A DNA stretch of 64,000 bases from Durusdinium trenchii (GCA_963970005.1 CAXAMN010003558.1:1400270-1464269); one strand, 5' to 3'. Shown: positions 1 to 12,191, numbered from the stretch's first letter. The notes: generated by a model from the letters alone, not told the origin. Numbers and translations: made by a program.

Positions 1-1087
1 GCATGTTTTCTTCCTTTTGAAATCTTTTGAAGAGCTTTGAAGGCGTCACAGCTTGTCGGAGCTTGGGAAAATGGCTTTGCTTCTATTCGGCGCTGCAGGG
101 ACTGTAATACTCAAAACATATGATGTTTTACCTTTACAAAGCACACGGAAGAGCCAGCGGCATCAGCACAACTAATTACAAACCCACAATTAACCTGAAC
201 CGTTTGCTTTCCAAACTGACCCGGGTTGCTTCAAAATTCGACCTTCTTCTTCGGGGGAGTTTGATACTGTCTTCATATGAAATGACACGGAAACTTCTTG
301 ATGCTGTGACCAATCACACTGCAGAAGGTTTCAATTGTTTCTTGCGAATCAACCTGATGTTATTGTTTATACCCAGACACACCATGCGTATGACAGAATA
401 TGACATACTTATAACTTATACCTATACATTTGGGTGGTTTCAGGGGTCAATGTAGGCATACCTGGAACTTCCTCAGGGTTATTTTTTTGATCTGCGGCGT
501 GAAACACATCTTTTGGAGTCATGGCCTTATGTTTGAGTCTGCGGATGTTTCTTTGGTTTTCTGTGTCTTTTATTCGGATGTTTATTTCGGTTGCGGATGT
601 TTATTTGGGTTCACAGACCGTTGAACTACCGACCAAGAAAAACAACCACGAGGTTGCAAGTACATTCATACATGCAGTTCATGGGATAAATTTAAGGTGT
701 GTGGTTTTTACGATTGGTTCGAACTACCGATCTACTGCATCTCTGGAGGTCGTGGATTTCAGCTTTCCGACGTCTTCATGTTGCCCGTGAAGGAGTTGAG
801 AACTGGGTGTGGTGGTGTTCCAGGGGTCTCGGACGGCTGGTTCACACCAATCTTCGGCGGCAGATAATGCAAAATGCGGAGGGTGAATCATGGTTCAGGG
901 GTGTCGCTTTGGGGTAGCTTTGTTGATGACAAGTCGTTTCTTTGCACTAATGATAGGGATAGTTTGATGAAGACTGCCTAGAATTAGCACTTTTTTTGGC
1001 TGAGCAAACATGTGTTGTCGTTGCTGTGAATGCGACATGGAGATGGTTGGACATCACAAGGGCCCACAGGTGTTGCCTTCTGCGCAG
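1..1087. other. No gene recognised
   Basis: Open frames here are short, AT-leaning at the wobble position and lack splice-like borders. Nothing resembles a known protein or RNA. Confidence 0.5.
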
Positions 1088-1189
1088 AGGAGAGGAAGGA
1101 GCTCTTGCAACTACTGCTTCATCCCTATCCCGATGGAGCTGTGCAGGAAGCAGAATTCACCGAGCGCCTTGGATTTCAGGATGAGATTG
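1088..1189 (+). CDS. Internal exon, unknown protein
   Basis: About 34 codons between a GCAG acceptor and an ATTG|GT donor. The peptide starts EERKELLQLLLHPYPDG and continues to GFQDEI, so it is helix-prone and acidic with GC-rich wobble bases. No family is recognised. The exon is inferred from codon bias and clean splice borders. Its partner exons are not resolved; the next candidate is at 1689. Confidence 0.5.
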
Positions 1190-1315
1190 GTCTGCACTGC
1201 ACATTCTTTCAGCGCACTCCAAGAGATGGACGAAAACTATAAAGACCAAGTGACTGACCAAGTGCAGGGTTAGGGCCAGTGGACTTCTACTGTTGAGCCG
1301 GCCCCACAAAACTAG

Positions 1316-1504
1316 TAGACTCTTGATTAATAACCCTCATACCTTCAAAGTGACCTTTTGAGATCCCAGTGGCTGAGGTCACTTAGTCCCTGAAGAGGTC
1401 TTACAGACTCCAAAGAGGTCACGTACTGAAGGTCCTGGTGAAGAGGTTGTTCAAATCAAATCGGTGGGTCCCCAGCCCCGGCGGGGTTATCAATCAAGAG
1501 TCTA
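1316..1504. repeat. MITE-like element, TAGACTCTTGAT family, copy 1
   Basis: The left end TAGACTCTTGATTAATAACC is matched in inverted orientation by the right end at 1485-1504. The 189-bp body has no coding capacity. A second, shorter copy with the same ends lies at 13734-13810, and part of the body recurs at 59537-59598. The shape is that of a non-autonomous inverted-repeat transposon; no transposase is present. Confidence 0.6.
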
Positions 1505-1688
1505 GAGACGGGGTTGCTGAGATTCATCAGGGTGGTTGACCTGGGGTCAATGTAGGTTGTGCCGTCTAGTCCCAGTCAGTGAACCCATCGCTCTCATTCT
1601 TTCCCTCGGTAGGGTGACTGAAGACTGTTCTCCAAAAGGCCCAGCGGATGAGCCGAGCTCTCGCGCCAGCGGATGAGCCGGGAGCCAG

Positions 1689-1825
1689 AAGTCGGAAAGG
1701 GATGCTCACGCCATCGCGCCCAGGTGGATTGCTAAGGAGCTGCAAGGCCTTCGGATCCATTTTTCCAATGCCCAGAAGCAGCATGTCTTGGCATCGCTGG
1801 GATTGCTGGAGCCGGGAAAGAAAGG
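1689..1825 (+). CDS. Internal exon, unknown protein
   Basis: Runs from AG|AAG at 1689 to a GG|GT donor at 1825. The peptide begins KSERDAHAIAPRWIAKELQG and continues through RIHFSNAQKQHVLASLGLLEPGKK. It is amphipathic and rich in Leu, with strong GC wobble bias. Not recognised. It may belong with the exon at 1088, but the joining phase was not proved. Confidence 0.5.
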
Positions 1826-2252
1826 GTTTGTATTAATATATAATCTATATATAGATCGGATTTGGATAAGCTAGAGGTGCTCACAGTGTCCACTATGATT
1901 TTGGGGGAGGGCTGGAATTTTTCCAGCTAGAGTCCTCACAAACGTTCCAGAGGCCTGGAAGGGCCAAAACAGATCATCCGCCATTGGGGTCACTGACCTA
2001 AGGCCCTAATCCACGACAGGAGAGTTCTGTATGCAAATAAACCACCGCTTGAACTGTTCCAATTTCCTCGCGAGGCACCTGCAAGGAATACACTAAACTC
2101 ACCGATGCTTGCTCCCAGTTCCATGCCAGAATCCATGTGCCACACTGCAGCTCTTGGACCACCCAGTGTCATTCCAAGGGTCTTTCTCTTGTGGCTTTGT
2201 GGTGGCCTCACTAGAATCCACGCGTGGTCTACATGTGGCAACCCATGGGGGG

Positions 2253-2377
2253 AGGCGAACCCAACGTTTCGTGAAACGCCACGCTCCGAGGCCTCCGCAG
2301 GCGCCAAGCAGTTGGGCCCGAGCCGTTGGGACTCGTGCTTGAGAAAAGCGATGCGATTTCGCATGGGTGAACACTAA
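2253..2377 (+). CDS. Possible exon, unknown
   Basis: About 40 open codons (EANPTFRETPRSEASAGAKQ onwards) with GC-rich wobble positions, ending at a stop at 2377. All three + frames and one minus frame are partly open, so the frame is uncertain. Confidence 0.25.
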
Positions 2378-2639
2378 TGACGAACGCCATATAATTAAGC
2401 TTGGCTGAGGTTAGTTTATGCATGTTGATGCGAACAAAGTGAGGATTAGGGTATTGGGCAGATGCGACTGTGCGCACCGAAATCCTAGCACCTGTTGGTG
2501 TTTTTACTTTTTGGCGTAGACAATTTTGGTATATTTGTGATGCAGAAGATGCAAGATGAAGCTCCTGCATCATCAAGTTGGGATAATCAAAAAAGACAGC
2601 AGCTCAGCAGCGGTGCTGAGATTTACCGTTTGTGTATAG

Positions 2640-2880
2640 GCAGCTTATGCACACTTCCAGCAGTGCAGCGCCTGTGAAGGGCCGAACGGAGCGCGCGAGT
2701 CTCAAGGGTTCCCTCGGGGCGGAACCTTTCAGTGGCTTTCGCTTCCTCCTTCTCAAGTTGGCTTCGGGATGGTGGCACCAGGCTTTCCGTCAGATGTCTT
2801 TCCAAATTTGAAGACTTTATGGGGCTCTTGACAGGAGCGCAACTCTGCCGACGGCGGCGCGCTTGTGACTCGTGCATGCT
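2640..2880. CDS. Possible exon, strand ambiguous
   Basis: A GC-rich stretch. One + frame reads RTERASLKGSLGAEPFSGFR and continues about 20 residues. A minus frame reads SQLEKEEAKATERFRPEGT and is equally plausible on codon bias. Its + strand neighbours slightly favour +. No domain recognised. Confidence 0.25.
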
Positions 2881-4100
2881 GAATTGCTAATTGGACACTC
2901 AGCGCCAGCGTTTCTAGTTGATTCTAGCAAGGAAAATATCAAAATGCGGGTTGTTTTACCTGGTCATGACACAGTTCGACGAGCGCGGATGGCTCACTAC
3001 CTGGAACTGGTAATTTGTGTTGGCATGTGGCATAAGCACGTGTCAGCAGCATCAAGAACCCGAGCACCTTGTTTGCCTGACCGTGATGGACAGTGGATGC
3101 TGCCATACGAAGCAGACAGTTTCACTTCGACGATTCGACTTCACCCATGGTCGAACTATAGTGAAGGAGGTCCTGCAGCAAATTGGAACCGGGTCAGCTC
3201 CAACAATGGCAAAAAATAAAAATATCCAAAAAGACTCACTCTAGAGTTCTAGAGTTCTTCCAGCAACGATCGCCACTTGCACCTCATTTCTGCTCGGTCG
3301 AGGCCGAGGGCATTCAACTCATATGCTCCAAGGCCTTTGATACAACAGTGGAAATGGACCGTTTTCGTGTTTTGTTGCGCCGCAAATTCTTAACAGGTTC
3401 TCACAAGTTCTGGAAAACGCAGACTAAAGGCAGCGCCGACACCATTATGTGCAGAATGAGCCGACACAGCGAGCTCATCACGAAAGGCTGCCAAATTCTA
3501 GAGAGTTCATGGTTCATTCTCTCACTGCATTGGCAACTATCAACCGTGCATACACCATCTTAAAATCGGTTACTGTATGCGTCTATATATGCATCAATTG
3601 TTTCTTACCCAAGACTTTGGTTCCTTGGGAATTTGTCTAGTTCTAACATCGGCCCAGATAACCTCCTCTCAAGAATCACCAATTCTGATAGGGCGAATGA
3701 GATCAAATCAGAACTTGGCAAAGGTTTCCTGGGCGCAAAAAAAGGGCAGGACACATTGGGAATCCAGAGGTGATCAGACATGTTCTTGCATGGCGCAACA
3801 TTCCCATGGGCACATCAAAGAATTTCCTTGCCTTCCAAGTAGGCGCCATCAAGCTGTGCAGACATCAATGGATCCACAAAATTTCTCCTCGAATACCTGT
3901 AAGACATCGAGGGTCTTCAAGCCTGTATTTCTTGATCTGCAGAACCGAAGAGCGCAATGACATTGCATGATATCTCTCCAGACTTCTCAAAGTCTGTTTG
4001 AAGCCTTTTTGGGTTTCAGGATGAGTCGTTCATGGCGTTTGCTTTGATTCCAGCTTTGCTTTGTCTCTTTTTGTTTGTCCTCCAAAGCAGCCGTTTCTAC
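2881..4100. other. Mostly non-coding; weak coding hints
   Basis: Only weak signals. A + frame at 3080-3219 (including TVSLRRFDFTHGRTIVKEVL) is protein-like but has no neighbouring exon in phase. The remaining frames to 3970 look random. Confidence 0.35.
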
Positions 4101-5160
4101 TTAGTGGGAGCATCCGTGCTCGGCAGCCTTCGGAAAGTTGGCCAAGTCAAGTACGTCCTTGAATTCTGCATCTGACACCTGATCGTCGCCCGCTGTAGTC
4201 AGATCTGCACCTGTCTCTTTCCCATTCTTTTGACTCAGCAAGGGAGATCTCGATCGTTAGTTGCTCTCCTCGTTCGTTGCTCTCCTCCTTCTGACACATT
4301 TTTTGCATCACAAGCGCCTCACGGGCAGCCGCAATGAGGATGTACCCCCGATCGGGGCGACCACTGTGGCATCTGAAAATCGAGACTATAATAGAAGACA
4401 TCCCATGCTTGCATACAGGCCATGCCTTGACTCAGCTTTTGTTTTCTTTCTTCACTTCAACCCAGCAATTTCCAGGTGGAAGATCTTTTTGTGGAATCTT
4501 CGTCTACAATGATGGGATCGATCCTATCTCGCTGCATTTCTAAACTCTTCATCCCCTTTTTTTTCTACAGACTCCTGGACTTTGGACAGAGATTCGAGAC
4601 TCAACTTCTGTTTCTCCTGAAAAAGACCTCGCGAGGGTCCCACACACCAGCAGGATTTGTTCTGGCAATTCTTTCTTGACTTCTTCTTCTTCTTCTTCTT
4701 TCTTCTTACTTCTTCTGGCAATTGCTTGTCCAAGACGAATCGCATGGCTTGAGTCAATTGCTGATTGTCCTCTTGAGCGAAGCATCCGGCTGAAAAAGGG
4801 CATCAGAAACCGGCCGAGTCCATCCGAGTCCACAGAGACCTCCAAGCTGGGCTTTCCGTCGAAGCTTATCAGAATTGTTTTCAGAATCCTTGTTTTTTTC
4901 CTCTTTCTCGTGTTTCTTGTGTTTCTTCTGATTCAGTTTTGGAGTCCATCCATACTTCTCCTGCCCATTCTGTCTTGATTTTCTCTAAAAGACGGCTCAA
5001 ATATCTCGAATGAAGTAATGAAGGTCTGGAGTGGTGCCTCCTTGCATTCAGGACATGTCTTGACTCTTGACAAAGGCCCTCGCCCTTGGGCGTTGCCTTT
5101 CATGGCGGCGAGAACGTGGAACACGCAATGGCTACACCTCAAGGTTGGCGCTTGGCACAG
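4101..5160 (-). pseudogene. Minus-strand coding remnant with CxxC pairs
   Basis: Read on the minus strand, 5160-4933 encodes RCSHC ... TCPEC, two CxxC-type pairs about 25 residues apart, like a zinc-binding module. A Lys-rich segment (KLNQKKHKKHEKEEKNKDSE) follows in another frame, and a third segment ending AEFKDVLDLANFPKAAEH stops at 4101. The pieces lie in different frames with stops between. It is either a multi-exon minus-strand gene or a decayed retroelement-type coding region. Plus-strand poly-pyrimidine runs at 4680-4700 and 4890-4935 are the complement of its purine-rich coding. Confidence 0.35.
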
Positions 5161-5312
5161 GAAATTCAGGAAGTCTGAGTAAAATCACTGGCGAGTCACA
5201 AGCCTTCGAGAGTTTCTCTCAAGAAACTGATGGCAACGGATTCCCCGGATGGTGCGCCCCCTGGAGGTCATGACTTATTGGAGAATGGGTGACACCTGAA
5301 GTGGACTGATAG

Positions 5313-5404
5313 GGCATTGACGTGACCGCTGAAGAGCTGTGCAATGCGGTGCGTCGAACCCATCCCGCTCTGGGCCGCTCGGCCTTCCAAATTGGACGCC
5401 TTCG
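5313..5404 (+). CDS. Internal exon, unknown protein
   Basis: After a TAG|GGC acceptor the frame reads GIDVTAEELCNAVRRTHPAL and then GRSAFQIGRLR, with almost every wobble base G or C. The peptide is a mixed-charge helix. The donor is probably GA, after CTTCG. No family recognised. The exon at 5750 is likely from the same gene, but the joining phase is unproved. Confidence 0.5.
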
Positions 5405-5749
5405 GAAAACTTGATGGCTCCAAACCAGGCAGAGGCTATCCGACAGATGCGATACTGCAAGAGCCCTGTTGCAAGGGCACTTTGCCAGTGTTGACTGAGT
5501 TGTCCTGGGGTAGCCCATGTTGAACCCAAGAGTACTCCACCAATGGGTTGCCATGTCTGGGAACAGAAGGTCCAGACACGGACATGTTTGGGGACATGTT
5601 GAGTGGGCTGGCTTTAGAGATGTTTCGTTAACTGAACAAAAGACTGTTGCTTCAGAGATGTTTGAACGGGACTGTTGCTTTAAAGATGTTTCGTGAACTT
5701 GAATCTAACGCGACAGTCCAACGAAGTCATTCCACATGTTCCCCTCCAG

Positions 5750-5847
5750 GCGGCGGAGAAGGGCCCCGCGCTGGAGGCGTTGGCCAGACTGCGGAGCTGC
5801 ATTGAACGGGCTCAAATGGCCGGAAGCGACCCGCGGAACCTCTTCAG
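5750..5847 (+). CDS. Internal exon, unknown protein
   Basis: Bounded by CTCCAG|GCG and TTCAG|GTGTCG, both near-ideal splice sites. It encodes AAEKGPALEALARLRSCIER and then AQMAGSDPRNLFR, an amphipathic helix followed by a loop. Not recognised. Confidence 0.55.
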
Positions 5848-5979
5848 GTGTCGTTTTGGGATTGGGATCGGGCCGAGCCGGAGCCGCGTCACGGAGGAGG
5901 GTGGAATCCGAAACGATTCTTGGGCGGCTTCTGTGGCGAGAAAAACGCATAGTTTTCACTTGGTGAGGTGTTTGACATG

Positions 5980-8253
5980 ACTTCTATGGGTCTCTAGGGT
6001 GTTGTGTGTGTTTTGGTGAATAAGTAGGGGCATGTAGGCTACTGGCTAGCCCATACAGCTGCTCAAAGGGTGTGAACGTATGTTTAAGAGTTCACCAAGT
6101 ATTGCGTCGAAGAACTTGTCAGAACACTAGTTTGGTGCGAATTTGGGGTAGGTCAGTTTTTTGGGGCTAGCTTGTCACCTGGAGGACAAGAGTTGGAAGA
6201 CTGGAAGTAGGAAGTGACAGTCTCTGAATGTCACTGAGATGAAAACCAGTTCAATTCATGGCAACAAAGAAGGAACGCACGCCTTACCCCTTCAACATCT
6301 GGAATTCCAAGTTCGGATGATCTTGTTCATACTGCCTCCCATGCAGGTTGTTGCGATCACTTCGAGCCGACCAAATTGGACTAGACAGCCTTGACCTTCT
6401 GCCGCGCGTGGAGTTTCAGACCCTTGCAGAGACCTGGCAAGTGCTTGTGGGAGGTGGGGGCCATAGCTACTTGTAGTAGGTTGGAGGCCATTGCTATTAG
6501 GGTGATGCGTGAGTTGGACCTGTTTGGATCTGCCTGATCAACACCTGGGCGAACGCGAACTGGCAAAACGTTTGCAAGGAGCCCGATGTTGCTATACCTT
6601 ACGCTAAGTCTTACGCTAGTTTTGTCATGCCCCATGTAAAGGCATGTTGCATGAAGCAAGAGGGTCAAAGTCCAAGGTGTGAAACCTTTGTTATGTAGAA
6701 TGATTTCTAAGGATAGTTGAAACAAGTTGAAAGATGTTGAAAGATCCCAAACCTTTTAATTGCCAAGTTTTAACATGTCTTGACACTGTTTACGGTGGCC
6801 CAGACACTGTTTACGGCGGCGGTGGCCGTGTTTGCAAACCGTTCTTTCTTTGGTCGTGCTCCCCTCAAATGAAATAGGTGTTCGTCGTGAGGCCAAGCAG
6901 GGTCCTTGGGCCTTGACGCATTGGAGCCGTGGGCCGAAACGACGCTGCACGACGTCTGCATTGGCCTAGCGGCTGGCATACGCTTCTGCCCACACTATGG
7001 CGACGTCTCACAAGTGATGTAACATGATGCAACCTGAGAATTACGACCTAAGTACGTGAAATGGGGGCAGCACCCTTCTCTACTTAGTTAGAAATGCTAC
7101 CTCTTTTGTAGCCTTCACGTCATGATGCCTTGCAAGTCCACCTGAAAAGTAAGCTGGCTGTGCGAACATTAACGCAATAAGTTAATAAAAAGAACCCTTG
7201 ACAGTCTATTAGGTTGTCTATTAGGTTGGAGGCCATCGCTATTAGGTTGGAGGCCATCACTATTAGGTTTGAGGCCATTGCTATTTAGTAACAGTATGTA
7301 ACAGTCCATTCACAAGTTTGTTTTAGTGGCAGCACATTGCAGCCAGCATCTTTATATATCTTTATGACAACTTGCCTGGAGCACACAGAGTACTGTTCAA
7401 AAGACCACCAACCGGCCCACCGGTGAGATTTACTGCATGTACAGTATATGTCAATGTGGAAAGAGGCCCAAGGCAATGCACCATGGATCACTTGGCGCTG
7501 CCTCGCCGTGATTTCAAGTCTCCAGTTCTCGCTTCCTTGCCAGGAAATTGTCTCACATATTCTCAGTTTTAAGGCTTGAAAACGACGCCATTCAACAAAC
7601 CCTCTGCCACTATTGCCTTGTTCTTTGGTCAGAAATGACTGCGGTTTGTTCGCTTCAGCCCTAGTGTTTGCTAGTAATCCATGTTATATTATGGAGTGCA
7701 CAGCAAACCATGCGCTCAAGAAGATCCCCTGGCGTGGACTATTCTAATGAAGAAAATCGTTCTGTGTGCTTCAAACTCTGGACTGCTGCCGTTGTCGCTT
7801 CAAACCATCGTGTTTGCTAGGCATGCTTTCAGTCCGAAGACGGTTGGACTCAGTCCGAAGAAGGAGCATTGGAACTTTCACAGCCATGTCTCACGAGATG
7901 CGGCAAACCGGCCCCTTGATGCGGGGCTTGTTGACGAAACATGCGTACCCCTTCGTTTCTTGTGTCCGGCGTTGATGTAGGAAAAGCACTGTGACGAAAA
8001 AGATACTTGGAAATCATAAGTACCGCGTCTCGGGCCTATGAGGACGTTGCAACCATTGCATCATAAGTACCGCGCCAACGTTTTGGGTTTTGCTTGGATG
8101 TCATCCGCCGTCGTGGGAATGGCGCCTGGTGAATAATGATGATGTGTTGATAGAAGTGGTCTTCGGCAAGTCCCGCTATGGGTTTGAATTCAATCTTAAC
8201 TGCATTTAACAGTGCATCCAAATGTTATCCTCTGTCTACAATATATCATAATA
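5980..8253. other. Non-coding, scattered 21-bp repeat fragments
   Basis: No exon is supported. The stretch carries fragments of the 21-bp TTGGAGGCCATCGCTATTAG repeat near 6464-6510 and 7203-7290, the family that forms the long array at 41.5 kb. Confidence 0.5.
7203..7290 (+). repeat. 21-bp repeat, about four units
   Basis: Short tandem run of the TTGGAGGCCATCGCTATTAG-type unit, degenerate at its edges. It has the same unit and orientation as the array at 41511-42362. Confidence 0.7.
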
Positions 8254-8284
<31 letters not shown>

Positions 8285-8330
8285 TTAGTTTAGCACAGTT
8301 TAGCATTAATAATATATATATAAATAGATA
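8254..8330. repeat. CT/TA microsatellite
   Basis: A CT run passing into (TA)n, then a second TA tract. It directly precedes a hairpin element. Confidence 0.8.
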
Positions 8331-8331
8331 C

Positions 8332-8412
8332 CAGGAGCCTCCTGTCGGGGTGCCCTGTCTGGAGGCCTATAGGTAGTGTGGGGTAGTTCAGCCAGGACAC
8401 CCCACGCACGAC
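8332..8412 (-). repeat. Hairpin element, GGACCATCC family, copy 1
   Basis: Imperfect inverted repeat of about 80 bp. In reverse complement it aligns with the copies at 37580 and 63567, sharing GTGTCCTGGCTG, CTACCC(A)CACTAC and CAGACAGG at the same spacing. Its outer ends are the most diverged of the family. It has no coding capacity. Confidence 0.6.
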
Positions 8413-8419
8413 ATCCCTT

Positions 8420-9325
8420 CGCTCGACGGTCCGGTCCCGGGTGGCTCTCGTTAAGGCTTTCGCTGTCGACGTGTTTGATCGCCGACCAACCGGGGGAAAT
8501 CCCCCGGTTGGTTTGAACAGATTCAAGACTGTCAGGAGAGAGATGAGTGATTTTGGGGGGATTTGTTTTGACAAAAACGTCTCTTGCTGCCCTGTTTTGC
8601 TGCCCGTCGCTTGCAAGCCGAGGAGAAAATGGATGTGAAGATGTCTGGTCTCACCAAGGAGACCAGTTTTTGATTTTGTTCAGTTTGGCCTGTGTGTTAG
8701 GATTATCATGGTTTGGCAGGTCTGGCTGTTTGGTGGGTGCAGCTTGCATTTTTAGTTCTTCTGATCAAGAAGGCGGTCCTGGGTTCAATACATATGTCGG
8801 AGATTGCTAGTGTGAAGAGTTCTTCTGGATTCTTCTAGTATTGTTCAAGGGACAAAAAAATTGCCAATTCAATTATTGAGAAGGGCAGATTGTGTGGAAT
8901 TCATGGTTCCTCCATTCCGTCCCTGTCCTGCTTCTCCATTCTTGATCGGCTGCATTCGTTGATGCCAGCAATGTTGAGCTCCTTCCTCCCCGAAGGTTGT
9001 TTCCCTGAGAAGCTCGGACCAGGAAAAGACATTTTCTATCATTTTTCTGAAGTTTGGTCTGCTTTTCAAGGGCCACTATAGGGTTCCCAATGCTTTGCCA
9101 CTCGCATTCCCTCGCATTCCCGCATCTATCATCTCGCGAAGAGACACCAGACACAATGCACAGCTACTGGTACTCGCACAGGTCTGATGTCGTTTCTTCC
9201 CCAATCAGTGTGGTCACACTACAGGTTCTTACGGCAATACTTGAGGCCGGGTGTCTGATCGGTGGTGCTCGCATCTGTTTGGGGCTAATGCGAAATTTTC
9301 GGTAATTACACATTCATTCACCTCG
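8420..9325. other. No gene recognised
   Basis: Several overlapping short frames on both strands, none with convincing codon bias or splice borders. Confidence 0.45.
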
Positions 9326-9329
9326 AAAT

Positions 9330-9930
9330 CTTCGAAGTGCATTTCGACTGCGCAGGCTCGCAGCATCTGCTGGGCTGGAGAGGGTGCTTTCCTCGACTGC
9401 GCACTCGTTGTGGTGCCGTGCACATTTTGGGACTTGGTGGTCACTTTTCGTGGCAGGTCCAAAATCGACTTGTCGTGGCAGGCAGAAAATGGGAGCGGTT
9501 TTACTTCGACGTGCAGATTTCATGGCAAGTGCAGCACTTTGGAGGTGGTGGTCTCCGGCGCGCTCTCACTTCGTGGCAGGTGCAGTGAATCATGACCTTT
9601 GGACATGTGGTTCGTTTTCAGAATTTGGAGGAAGGCCTTGGCACGGCTGCGCGATGTGATGTGAGTCTTGATGTGCAGACCGGCGCAGTATTTTGTGAAC
9701 CTCGACGTGCAGATTTCGTCGTAGGCGCATATCATTTGAACGTGCAAGTGTAGATTTCGTTGCAGGGGGCACTTTGTGAACGTTGAAGTGTGGATTTCAT
9801 TGTTGTGGGAACAGTATTTTGTGAACCTTGAAGATTTCGTAGCAGGCGCAGCGGGGCAGCACATTGTGAGCTTTGAAGTGCAGAGCTCGTGACAGGCGCA
9901 GCACTTTGTGAACTTGGAAGTGCTGCGCTC
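9330..9930 (-). repeat. Degenerate ~40-bp tandem repeat (inverse orientation)
   Basis: Repeats of the theme TTTGTGAAC ... GAAGTGCAGATTTCGTGGCAGG ... GCGCAGCA, roughly 40 bp apart and strongly diverged. The reverse complement of the same theme forms 48255-48535. Open frames inside are by-products of the repeat. Confidence 0.65.
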
Positions 9931-9959
9931 TCGTGTCTGTGCTCTCCGGGCCCCGCGCC

Positions 9960-10580
9960 TCCAGATCTCTCCACCTCTGGGCCTCTAGAACTAGACCTAG
10001 ACGTTGAGACCTCTAAATGCAGGTTGATTTTTCTGGATCTCAAAACCTCTAGACTCTAGAACTCAAAAGTTTTCTCTGGATCTAAGACTTCTACACCTCC
10101 AAACCGGCCTTAATTTGGTCTTTTCTGGACCGCTAGAACTCTATACACAACTAGACCTCTGCGTCCCTAGATGACTTCTCAAACTCTAAGTTCTATAGAC
10201 CTTGAGACCGGTTTTCTAGGTCGAGTTATTGGATCTCATTACAAATCTAGAGATGTTTGGATCTCTAGGCCTCCACACGCATCCAAATCTCAAGGATTTT
10301 TAGACCTCTAGATTTGTTTGGGTCTCAAGACCTCTAGATCTGCTAGACCTCAAAGTCTCTAGAAATGTAGAGGCTTCATATCTGGATCTCAAGATCTCGA
10401 GAGCTCTAAGCCTCTAGATCTCCAGGTGTTGACCTCCAGACCTCTAGATCCCTCAAAAAAGAAAGTAAGGCCTCTAGACTTTTCTAAACCTCAAGATCTT
10501 TCTGGAAACCAGTACGTCAGACATCTAAACCTTTTGTTTCTACACCTAGTGACCTCCAGACCTCTAGACTTCAAAACACG
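9960..10580. repeat. TCTAGA-rich degenerate tract
   Basis: Dozens of copies of CTCTAGA, CCTCTAGAT and related words, spaced about 10-20 bp over 600 bp. Related TCTAGA-containing DNA borders the companion repeat cluster at 47.8-48.25 kb. Confidence 0.65.
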
Positions 10581-10604
10581 GTTTGAAACCTTTTGCCGGG
10601 ACAT

Positions 10605-10955
10605 CTTTTAACGCGGCGTCGTGGCGTCGCGAGGAGGAGGTCATTGAGAGCTGGAAGACGCAGCTTTGGTCCCGCAGGGCCAAGTCTAGTGCCGTCACCG
10701 AGCCTGAACTTTGCAGCTATCCACCTGCACAGGCGAGCGCGGGTGTGTGCAGAATCAAGGGAGACTGGCAATCAACATCAATCAACACATCCATCTCTCC
10801 GAAGGATTCCGGAGCTCTCTTTGTGCAGATGACTGTTTCCATTTGCACATCACCACAGCCGGAGGTGATTGCCACAGTGCGCCAATTGCTGAAAAAGGCA
10901 GAGGACGCACGGCTATCGTTGAGCAATTTGTGTTCTCCAGAAAGCTTTAGAAACA
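10605..10955 (+). CDS. Possible exons, unknown protein
   Basis: Two protein-like stretches. 10605-10735 reads NAASWRREEEVIESWKTQLW and then a basic segment. 10806-10955 is open in two + frames, one reading PEVIATVRQLLKKAEDARLS and one reading RGRTAIVEQFVFSRK. Codon bias favours coding, but frames and borders are uncertain. These may be upstream exons of the gene ending at 12971. Confidence 0.35.
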
Positions 10956-11514
10956 GATAATGTAGACGCACTTTCTTCTGTAGCATGTTCGAAGGGGGCT
11001 TAGGTTGCTCTCTGTCCATTATACTGAAACAAGTAGTGGCAAAGGCTGCTAGAGTTGCATTTTGGTTGATACTACGTACTGAAGCAAGTAGTGGTAAGGC
11101 TGCGAGTTGCATTTTGGTTGCTAGTGTGTTTGAGAGAGGAGTCCTACTCTCCCTTGCACTCGAAAAAGCTGCCTTTTTTTGGGCCTTTACAAAGCGTTGC
11201 CGTGACGGAAGGAATCCTGGAATCCTAGTGACTCAGCCTGTGTGGTCTATAGATTCGACCTAGAAGGCCAGATATGACCAAACGAAAACAACAGGAAAAG
11301 ACCACGCTTTGGATCCAAGTGAGCCATGGTTCACGCATTTAGGCTGTAGGTATCGGTATCTACAACCATGGTTGCTGGCGCTCGGTCCCAGAGAAGGAGG
11401 AGAGAGCTTCGAAGCCTATGACAGCTTGGCAGCTCCATCAATGGCTTGCTCGATATGACGCGGGTGTACGAGATCTCGGCCATTTGGCTTGCAAGAATCA
11501 TGTTTGCATTCACG

Positions 11515-11635
11515 GACCCCCAAGCTACTAGTAACAAAGGGCATCGCTAATAGGAGCAAGAAGCTACTACTAGCTCCTGGCATTAGTACTAGGAACAAGA
11601 AGCTACTAGGAACAAAGGGCATCGCTACTAAACTC
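11515..11635. repeat. TACTAG-type repeat fragment
   Basis: Two partial units of the CTACTAGGAACAAAGGGCATCGCTA family that forms the array at 25447-25975. Confidence 0.65.
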
Positions 11636-12017
11636 TAAACCTCACAATGACAGGAGCTCAGGGCCTTGGTTGGTCGTCTTCTTTTTCAATTCCATCACCC
11701 TTCATCGCCTGCAAGAACCCCCCACGCGGTTGGCAGTAGGGGTTCCGAGATAGATCGCTTGGGCTGGTAGTTGGATCCTGGAAATGGTGGTTAATAGACA
11801 CCCCTGATGAAGCAATTGGCACCCCTGAACTGCCTGAAACGGCTTGGTGTAGTGTTAGGAAAGTTGTAGACTTAGACCTGCTATGACCTGCTTATGCGAG
11901 CGAGTTGCAAACTTCTTTTTGGACACCAGGCTGCCAAGGCAGCGGTGTAGAGCTAGCAGAGATAAACAGACCGCCATATTCCACCATCCATCTCACTCCC
12001 CACAAAAGACCACAAAA

Positions 12018-12152
12018 GTTCTATACATATATATATATATATTATATATATATATTTATATATGCTTTTACATATATCGACCATCCAATGGATGTCCAAT
12101 GGAGATCCATAACTGTTGTCGGGTAGTGCATTGGACACCCATTGGATGGTGG
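12018..12152. repeat. TA microsatellite plus hairpin element, copy 2
   Basis: A (TA)n tract (12018-12078) abuts a 74-bp hairpin (12079-12152). The left arm CCATCCAATGGATGTCCAAT pairs with the right arm near 12130-12150 with one mismatch. Ends (GACCATCC, GGATGG) and spacing resemble the copies at 8332, 37580 and 63567. Confidence 0.55.
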
Positions 12153-12191
12153 ACACCATGTCCTCCAACCTGTGGCGCCACTGGCCGCCAG

